A stretch of 64,000 nt of DNA from Lindgomyces ingoldianus. Taxonomy: Eukaryota > Ascomycota > Dothideomycetes > Pleosporales > Lindgomycetaceae. Positions 57,241-64,000 of the stretch are shown piece after piece. The stretch lies in the NCBI RefSeq assembly GCF_010093535.1, contig NW_022985176.1, positions 690,665-754,664 on the forward strand. Direction: 5' to 3'. The notes under the pieces were generated by a model. The model searched no databases, was not told where the DNA came from, and saw only the letters and a program-made list of their open reading frames with translations. Position 1 is the stretch's first letter, and every line of letters starts with the position of its first letter. The translations under genes and the position numbers were made by a program.

Positions 57241-57806
57241 TATTCCCTAATTCTTTCAATTCTTTCAGTACCCGAATCAAAGAACCCGCCGTTCTAGGAC
57301 CGGGAAAGACAAAAAAGAAGAAGAAAAAGGAAGAAGAAGAAGAGGGTTTCAGCCAGCAATTGTATGTAGATTATCTAGCAACAGCTACAGAAACAATCGT
57401 CACTCCGAACCAAGCGTCTAAAGTTCCTATTAAATGTCGATCAACAAACCGGCTAACGCAGAGCACTTATACGTGGAAATACCCATCGTAGTACACGCCA
57501 GCTAGCTCTTGCTAGCTCTAGTAAACCTGCCCCTCCATCGTCATGGAATCTCCACAAATGGGAATCCGCCGGGCCATATGTCGCCGAGGCCGAGCTAAGC
57601 CGACAAAAGCAAAGTAACCGCTGCCGCATTCTTTTGAAAATTTCCGAGGCGTAACTTGGAGAGATGACGATGCTTATGCGGTGGTGTTGAGTTTGCTGTG
57701 CGGATGCTCTAGGGAAAGCTGTCGGAGAAACAGTGAGGAGGAAGAGAGATGAGCATTAAGCTATATCTTTTGGTATTAAACACGCTGAAAATCTACTTAC
57801 AATTGT
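57241..57806. other. Arabinitol dehydrogenase promoter
   Basis: Also the 3' flank of NOC2. Contains an A/G-rich run (about 57309-57344) and GGCTAA at 57452-57457. No gene seen. Confidence 0.5.
57452..57457 (+). promoter_or_regulatory. GGCTAA, possible XlnR/XYR1 site
   Basis: Matches the GGCTAA core of the fungal xylanolytic activator, 212 bases upstream of the arabinitol dehydrogenase ATG. A 6-base match can be chance. Confidence 0.3.
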
Positions 57807-60189
57807 CTACTCGCCCTCCTCTACCGACTCATCTGCGCTCATCTCATCCATTTCCGCATCCCCTTCATCCTCATCACTCGACCCACCAAAATCCTCTCCG
57901 TTCTCAAGACCCTCCGTCTCTTCGGCCTCTTTTCGTTTCCTGTCCTCCGTCTTTCTCGCTGCCTCTAGCATCTTGGCTTTCTGCTCTCTCGCCTTCCTCT
58001 GCCCACTCACATACGCCCCTAACGGACTCTTCTCCCACTCAACATCCTTAAGAAACCCTTCAACGCCAGCACGATCATTAGGCGCAAATTCAACCTTGGC
58101 TCTCTTCTCCTCAATCCACTTTGAATTAGATTCAAGCTTTTGCACCAACAGTGCGAAACTCGAATTAATCTTTGCATTCCGATTCCCGCTCTTCTTACTC
58201 ATGGCTTTGACCCATCGCTTCAGAATGACAATTACAGGTAATGCCAGTTCGGGGAACGCGATATTCTTAGCCCATAGGACGAAGAATTCAGAGAGGAGTT
58301 CGGAGACTTGCTCCCCAACCCCGTCCTGATAAATTCGTGTCCGGAGATAGGCTTTTGTGGCGCGGATCGAGGTGGTGAAGTCTAAGGCTTTGAGGGTGCT
58401 GGGTTTGGGTGGCTTTTTCATTTCCGCGGAGTTAAAGACTTCGACTAGGGCGGGTGCGAGGGGGATGTAGGTTGAAGTGGCGGAGGAAATCCGGAGGATG
58501 GACCGAGCAAGCTGGAAGCGGAGGGGGAAGTATTGTGCAGTTGGGATCAGTCGAAGAGCTCCGAGTGTTATTTGTACGATGGGGTAGATCAATGGCCGAA
58601 GCGGGGATGCTTTGCCAGATTCAGCTTCGCGGAGAGTCTCACAGTAGACTGAGACAACGCGAGACCAGAAATCTAGCGAGTGGATGTACTGCCAGTTGTA
58701 GACCGTCTTGTAAGAGTCCTTGGTCTTGTTTGTAATGCTTGAGCGTAAATGAATCGCTAATTGTCTAATGAAAGCGAACCCAGTCGTGTAACCAACATTA
58801 GCATCAAGACCCCAGAGTTCGGAGGCAGTATTCTTCATCAAATTGATGCCTTGTATGTTGTGGACGGTTGTATTCCTAGACCCTTTCACCAGCCCTTGGT
58901 ACGTCTGTTTCAGGACTGCTTCTTGGATGCCGGCATCACTAATGACAACCAGTCGTCGCAGGACTAAGAAAGCGGCGAGCCTTGTGACTTCTGTATTGGA
59001 AGCATCGGCCCAAACTGACGAGACAGTTTTCGTTACTTCGCGCACTATCTTCTTGAAAGAGAGTATGTATGGCAGAAGAGAGAGAAGCGAGTCGAGAGTG
59101 AGTCGCAAGGTAGCAGGGTCTGAGAGGTTCTCGAGTAGGTGGTGGATGGAGACTGTATGGGATTTGAGGAGCGGTGTTAAGGTACGAAATTTCTTTGAAT
59201 CCGTGGATACTCGACTGTTACCATCAATATGTATCCTAGCAGAGACGAGGGTGGGCTTACATCTTCCCCGAGGCACTTTCTTTAACCGGCAAGTGGTGCT
59301 GGAGCACTTTTGGTACATGTTGCAGTGCAATCACGAGTAAGTCGTGGTATGCTGTGAAATGTCAGCATGGAGACTTAGCCGAGCTTATGAAGGCTAGAAT
59401 ACCATTGGGATCTGAGATTGAGTATTTGTAGGCTTTCCCATCGTCCTCGTTAAGATGTGCCGCGGAGCGAAATGCGAGCACAACCTCCCTCATTGCTCTC
59501 AACGAAAACGCTTTGTCCATAGAGGAGCCCCATTTTTCGACAAGCTTTCTGGTGACCTCGTTGTTACTGCCATCGATGCTTTCGTCATCTTTCACTGCCT
59601 TGTCTGACTTTCGTTTCTTCCTCGGCACGCCCTCTTCTTCACTCTCGCTCAAAGCGTCGACCTCGGCCAAATCGGCATCTTCAGCAAAGTCGAGTAGCTC
59701 AGCGTCGTTCTCCTTGAGGTATTTGTAGAATTCCGGATCTTTGCTTTGTAGGGCTGCGAGCTGTTCCTTGTGGTCGTCCACATCGTCTCCCGAGTCACTA
59801 TCGGACCCAGAACCGTCTTCGAGTGGCGCTGGCTCCACAATCTCTTCGTCGGAGTCAGCAGGGCCATCTTCGTCAATTGGGGTACGCTTTCGTTTCCCCG
59901 TCTTCGGCTTTGCTGCGCTCTTCTTTATTTCAGGAACTTGGAAACCGCCCTGGAAGAATTGGTCCATGGACATATCCCCGAAGTCAGCGCCTTTTTTGCC
60001 TCTAGCCTCGGCCGGCTTGCTTGCTTTCTCTTGAATTCCATCGGCCGGCGCGTTGTCTCTTGCGTTCCGCTCCTTGCGCTTCGTCCTGATCTGCTGCTTC
60101 TGCTTGACCTTGGCATGTTCTTTCCGATGTTTGAGGACATCCTTTAGTTTGTTCTTCTCAAACTTCTTGGTGGTCTTAGAGTGCGCCAT
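57807..60189 (-). CDS. NOC2: Nucleolar complex protein 2, ribosome assembly
   Basis: Exons 60189-59403, 59351-59261 and 59214-57807 give 761 aa; introns are 51 and 46 nt. The N terminus is very basic (FEKNKLKDVLKHRKEHAK), followed by a conserved FGDMSMDQFFQGGF block and acidic stretches. The Noc2 domain spans most of exons 2-3, with helical-repeat motifs (AYHDLLVIALQHVPKVLQHH, IQGINLMKNTASELWG, RPLIYPIVQITLGALRLIP, YFPLRFQLARSILRIS). The tail is acidic. Noc2 pairs with Noc1 and Noc3 during nuclear maturation and export of the 60S subunit. Length and layout match. Confidence 0.93.
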
Positions 60190-60398
60190 TTCCGGGGAAT
60201 CCAGGCTTCAATCGGCAAAAAACAGACGTGTTGGTGTGAGACGTCGAGCCATGCAAAATTTCCATGCTGGAAAAAGTTCGGTTACATAAGCGCGTAGACC
60301 TGCCAAGACGCTAGGTCCAAGCTTCACCCGTCCCCTCCCACCTGCATTCATGTTTTCGAAGGGCTCGCCTTGCGACGACCTCAAGACGTCCCCTCGAT
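60190..60398. promoter_or_regulatory. Short shared promoter of NOC2 and VPS28
   Basis: Only 209 bases separate the start codons of these divergent genes. No clear TATA box is present. Confidence 0.5.
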
Positions 60399-61255
60399 AT
60401 GTACGCGAATCGTCAATTGGCCTACGCGCCGACTCCATACGTCCCGCGACCAGCGCTCTCTGCTACGATAAACCTCGACGAGGTATATACCTTCACTAGG
60501 CCAATTTCTACTCTTGCTAACCGAAGGCATTAACATAGGAAGTTAAGCTATCCACAACCAGCACAGAACGTGACCTATACGATTCGCTCGCCGAGATATA
60601 CAGCATCATCATCACGCTTGACGCGCTTGAAAAGGCCTTCCTTAAAGAGTCCATCACTGAGGGCGACTACACGGAGAGATGCAGCAGGCTGCTGAAGCAA
60701 TACAAATCGAACTTGGCTGATGAGACAGTTGCGCGGGCGTTCGGCGACCTGGAGACTTTCAAGCGGGAATGGAACGTATGTACACTGCACTACGCTTCTT
60801 CTTCTTCTTCTTCTTCTCCTTCTTCTTCTTCCCACCTTGGGAGTGAGGTCTAACATGCACGGCAGATGGAATGCCCCCGTGCAACAGAGCGACTCCGAGT
60901 TGGTATCCCGGCGACTGTCGAGCAAGGCCCCTCGCACAAAGCTGCCCAGCAAGGATCAGACGCAGACGCGACTCTCGTCGTTGCAGCCACGGAGAACTTC
61001 ATCACTCTCCTCGACGCAATCAAAATTGGTCTCGTCGAGAAGGACACCCTTCATCCACTTCTCGTAGAAATCATCCAGGCTGTGAATAGGGTAACGGACA
61101 AGGACTTTGAGAGCAAGGGGAAGATTGTGCAGTGGCTCATCACACTCAATCAGATGAGGGCTGCCGAGAAGCTCAATGATGATCAGGCTCGAGAGTTTCA
61201 ATTCGACATGGATTCAGCGTATTATGGCTTCAAGGCAACGCTGAAGAAGGACTGA
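60399..61255 (+). CDS. VPS28: ESCRT-I subunit VPS28
   Basis: Exons 60399-60482, 60539-60775 and 60866-61255 give 236 aa; both introns are phase 0 (56 and 90 nt). The N-terminal core-binding region has EVKLSTTSTERDLYDSLAEI and ALEKAFLKESITEGDYTERCSRLL. The C-terminal four-helix domain contains ATENFITLLDAIKIGLVEKD, PLLVEIIQAVNRV, GKIVQWLITLNQM and the final DMDSAYYGFKATL. VPS28 joins Vps23 and Vps37 in ESCRT-I to sort ubiquitinated cargo into multivesicular bodies. The second intron contains a CTT microsatellite. Confidence 0.95.
60795..60832 (+). repeat. CTT trinucleotide repeat in VPS28 intron 2
   Basis: About twelve CTT/TTC units with one interruption, forming a long pyrimidine tract in the middle of the 90-nt intron. 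Confidence 0.8.
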
Positions 61256-61761
61256 AGCTCTCGAAATGCTCTCCAACTGGCATGCCCTCCAGGGCTGTGT
61301 ACTTCATCTTGTCACCTAATGTGGAACATTTTGGGGACAGAAATTCGCATCCTACTGACGATCTCCCTTAATCCAGCTAGAGGTTTAACGATAGACTCCT
61401 CCCCGGTCATGTTCCACGTTATGTGGTAACATGCTGGATGGGGGTCACGAGAGAAGACGGCAGCGCACGAAGCAACCTGACATCAAACGATAGTATTTTC
61501 AGCGCCCCGCACCGTTTCTCTGGCCAGATATTGCCGGTGCTTGAACATCTCAAAAGATTGGGGCTGAAGGTTTACCGGTACCAGTTATGTGCCAAGGTCC
61601 ACACCTCCATCGCGGTCTCGCCACGGCCACGATAGGGAGCTTCGGACCTCCGGTGCACGGGCCACATCAAAATTGCCGATGGTTTTTATCTCATCGAAAG
61701 TTTGAGGCGCTAGCGGTGCAACATGAACACGGCACGGACGTAGAGAGCAGTCGCAACAGAT
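61256..61761. other. Intergenic
   Basis: 3' flank of VPS28 and promoter of the methyltransferase gene. The 70-codon frame at 61423-61635 has no support. Confidence 0.5.
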
Positions 61762-62900
61762 ATGTCGCTACTACATGGTATATACCCCTGCCTTGTCAGC
61801 TTCAGTATTAGAAGATCTCGCTAACAGAGCTGCGCGAAGTATTCGACCTACCGCAACTCTACACAAAGCCGTCCGCCCACGCCCTCCTCCATGCTCTCGG
61901 ATTGCTCACCTCTGCTCCGCCATCTTGGGAATGCAGTGACGTCGAAAACCACGACCCGGACGAACACGGTCTCGGAAGGAGGAAGGGGAACCAAAGTAGT
62001 CTCCAAATAGGTCCGGAGGGAGTAACGAGGTACCTTACAAGTATCGTGAGCAGTAGTCTACAGTGGATAGAAGATGAAGAGGCCAGGGAAGAGGTCTGGA
62101 ACCAGGCCAGCATGCGACTAAGTGAGCGTTCCGGTCGGACAGCCATGGGTGCTATTTCTCGTCAGTTTCGCATACCTTCGCCATCTGGCTTGTTCAATCT
62201 CACCATTCACGAACCAGCTCTGACAGCTGACAATCTGGGCTTGAAGACCTGGGCAGCTTCGTACCTTCTGGCAAAACGTCTCCACATTTTTGGGATTGTG
62301 AAAGAATGCAGACCGAATAGCCCTCGAGTTCTAGAACTTGGATCCGGCACGGGACTGGTTGGATTGGCCATGGCTTGCCTAGGTGCGGACGTTTTGCTCA
62401 CCGACTTACCCAGCATCTATCCAAATCTGGCACATAATGTCCTCAAGAATCATGATGTGGTGAGACAGAATAACGGTTCTACGCTCAGCGGTGTGCTTGA
62501 CTGGACCAACCCAACATCATTATGCATATTCCCTCAGGGTACACCGGATTCGGACGGTGTTGGAGTACCAGTCCAGACCAAGTTTCCCGTGATTCTTGCT
62601 GCCGACTCTCTGTATTCATCGGATCACCCTCGCTTACTAGTAGACACCATTGAAGCTTGGCTTTCAGAGCACGAAGAGGCCAAAGTCATTGTAGAGTTTC
62701 CGTTAAGAGATGCATATCTACCGGAAATCAAAGACTTCCGTGACCGTATGAAGAGAATTGGATTATTCATCCAAGAAGAAGGCGAAGAGAAGGGCTATGA
62801 CGACTGGGGCTGGACAGGAGCGGGCGACGACGGCAGTGACAGCGGTCTTGTGCATTGCTGGTGGTCGTCTTGGGGAAGGACAACTCGGAAGACTAATTAG
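61762..62900 (+). CDS. EFM2-like lysine methyltransferase
   Basis: Exons 61762-61777 and 61828-62900 (50-nt intron, GTATAT...CTAACAG) give 362 aa starting MSLLHELREVFDLPQLYTKPS. This N-terminal motif and PPSW resemble yeast Efm2, which methylates elongation factor 2. The seven-beta-strand core has RVLELGSGTGLVGLAMACLG (SAM site), VLLTDLPSIYPNLAHNV (the DLP acid) and ILAADSLYSSDHP. The C terminus ends in a Trp-rich run (DWGWTGAG, HCWWSSW). The methyltransferase fold is certain; the EFM2 assignment is likely but rests on the N terminus. Confidence 0.8.
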
Positions 62901-63381
62901 GTAAACCGCGATAGCATGGGGCGTTCTCTCCCCTCTCCTCGGTTCTACCTACCCATGTCGGCTGATGTCACGCTTCGTAAAAACGTAGCCTCTTGCGGGG
63001 ATTATGGTTATTTTTGCATGCTATTCCTTTTTTCTTGTCACAATCCATCGATTTGTTTTGCTTTTTGGTCAGTGGACATTGCGGCATACCCGTTCAGCGA
63101 CATCGGCACCTCGATCCCACGATAGAAACTGCAAATAGAGCTCCGGATAAACAGGACGGGTAAATAACTTCCGTTCACATTAGAGGCTCGTCCTTCTCCT
63201 AAAGCGGCTTCTCGCGGCGTAGAGCTGTTGAGAGCTCTCAGCTTTAATTCCTGGTCCGCCAGCTCAACCCCCCCTTGTGCTGAAAGAGCTTTGAATGTCA
63301 TCGTGCTTGTGTAACCCCTTTCAATCCATATTTTCTTCTAACTCGAAGTACTCAGAGGTGTCGGAGAGCAGTGAGAGCAAG
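62901..63381. other. Intergenic, xylitol dehydrogenase promoter
   Basis: No GGCTAA site or TATA box seen. No gene. Confidence 0.5.
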
Positions 63382-64000
63382 ATGACGCAAAAGGTATGCA
63401 AGAGGCGCTGGGAGAGCTCCCTGCCCCGCTCTCTTACCCCTCCGGTTTGTGTCACCATTCCCAAGCTAATATATGACTGTTTATAGAATCCATCTTTCGT
63501 CCTCCAAGCTCCACGCAGCGTTATTTATGAAGACCGTCCGATCCCAAAGCTCAAATCACCATACGATGTTATTGTTAAACCCCGGTGGACTGGCATCTGC
63601 GGCAGTGATGTGCACTACTGGGTCGAAGGTCGCATTGGCCACTTCGTCGTCGAATCCCCTATGGTACTTGGCCATGAATCGGCAGGCGTCATTTCCACCG
63701 TGGGAGACAAAGTGCAGAGTCTGAAAGTCGGCGACCGGGTTGCAATGGAGCCTGGTGTCCCCTGCCGTCGCTGCGTGAGGTGCAAAGAGGGGAAGTATAA
63801 CCTCTGTGCCGACATGGCGTTCGCTGCAACACCGCCTTTCGATGGAACCCTCGCAAGATATTATTCTCTGCCCGAAGATTATTGCTATAAACTGCCAGAT
63901 GATATGAGTTTGGAGGAGGGTGCTTTGATTGAGCCTACCAGCGTTGCAGTGCATATCACCAGGCAAGCCAGCGTCAAACCAGGTGACAGCGTTGTGGTTT
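63382..64000 (+). CDS. D-xylulose reductase / xylitol dehydrogenase (partial)
   Basis: Partial, cut by the right edge. Exons 63382-63393 (MTQK) and 63487->64000; the 93-nt intron has a GTATGC donor and a TTATAG acceptor, and joins MTQK to NPSFVLQAP. 175 residues are visible: the catalytic zinc site GICGSDVHYW and GHESAG, the conserved GDRVAMEPGVPC, and structural-zinc cysteines in CRRCVRCKEGKYNLC. The enzyme interconverts xylitol and D-xylulose with NAD, the step before xylulokinase. The coenzyme-binding half is outside the window. It is about 6 kb from the arabinitol dehydrogenase gene, in the opposite orientation. Confidence 0.9.

Noticed and set aside
1..64000. CRISPR array, transposon with terminal repeats, rRNA or tRNA genes
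   Set aside because: None recognised on reading both strands; the repeats present are short microsatellites.

Overview
The window looks like a chromosome segment of a filamentous ascomycete (Pezizomycotina; Leotiomycetes is a guess). It is roughly balanced in base composition. Genes sit close together on both strands, and most are split by 45-100 nt introns with GT(R)AGN donors, CTAAC/CTGAC branch sites and YAG acceptors. The gene set is typical of such fungi: HRD3, HIS4 trifunctional protein, NGG1/ADA3, NOC2, VPS28, CSN7, a CCC2-type copper ATPase, a GH10 xylanase with a fungal CBM1, and pentose-pathway dehydrogenases. I saw no tRNA, rRNA, CRISPR array or intact transposon. Exon boundaries below were derived by hand from reading frames and splice signals.

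Left third (1-22.5 kb). A fungal NLR-type receptor (nucleoside phosphorylase, NB-ARC, TPR) runs off the left edge. A 2.2 kb gene-poor stretch follows, then a large Munc13-like C2/MUN protein, a bHLH regulator (INO4/Max-like), an HPM1-type protein-histidine methyltransferase, a decayed-looking coding locus (12.9-14.0 kb), a seven-zinc-knuckle protein, a vacuolar-type MFS transporter, and HRD3.

Middle (22.5-50 kb). A BTB-like protein whose frame is interrupted by a single TAG, an SRA/YDG-domain protein, a PAF-acetylhydrolase-like esterase, an Artemis-like nuclease, a conserved fungal protein of unknown function, COP9 signalosome subunit 7, a copper P-type ATPase, a Rab4/Ypt4-like GTPase with a large insert, the secreted GH10 xylanase, HIS4, and an epoxide hydrolase.

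Right third (50-64 kb). NGG1/ADA3 (SAGA), a membrane RING-H2 protein with a luminal domain, L-arabinitol 4-dehydrogenase, NOC2, VPS28, an EFM2-like methyltransferase, and the 5' part of xylitol dehydrogenase. Most neighbours are unrelated housekeeping genes. The possible functional link is pentose use: arabinitol dehydrogenase and xylitol dehydrogenase act in the same fungal pentose pathway and lie 6 kb apart, and a xylanase lies 12 kb further left.

The observations most worth a second look are the single in-frame stop in the BTB-like gene (23609-23611), the frameshifted coding-like locus at 12.87-13.97 kb, the repeated intron position inside the zinc-knuckle units together with two GC-AG introns, and the stop-interrupted, coding-like leader with two CACGTG palindromes upstream of the bHLH gene.
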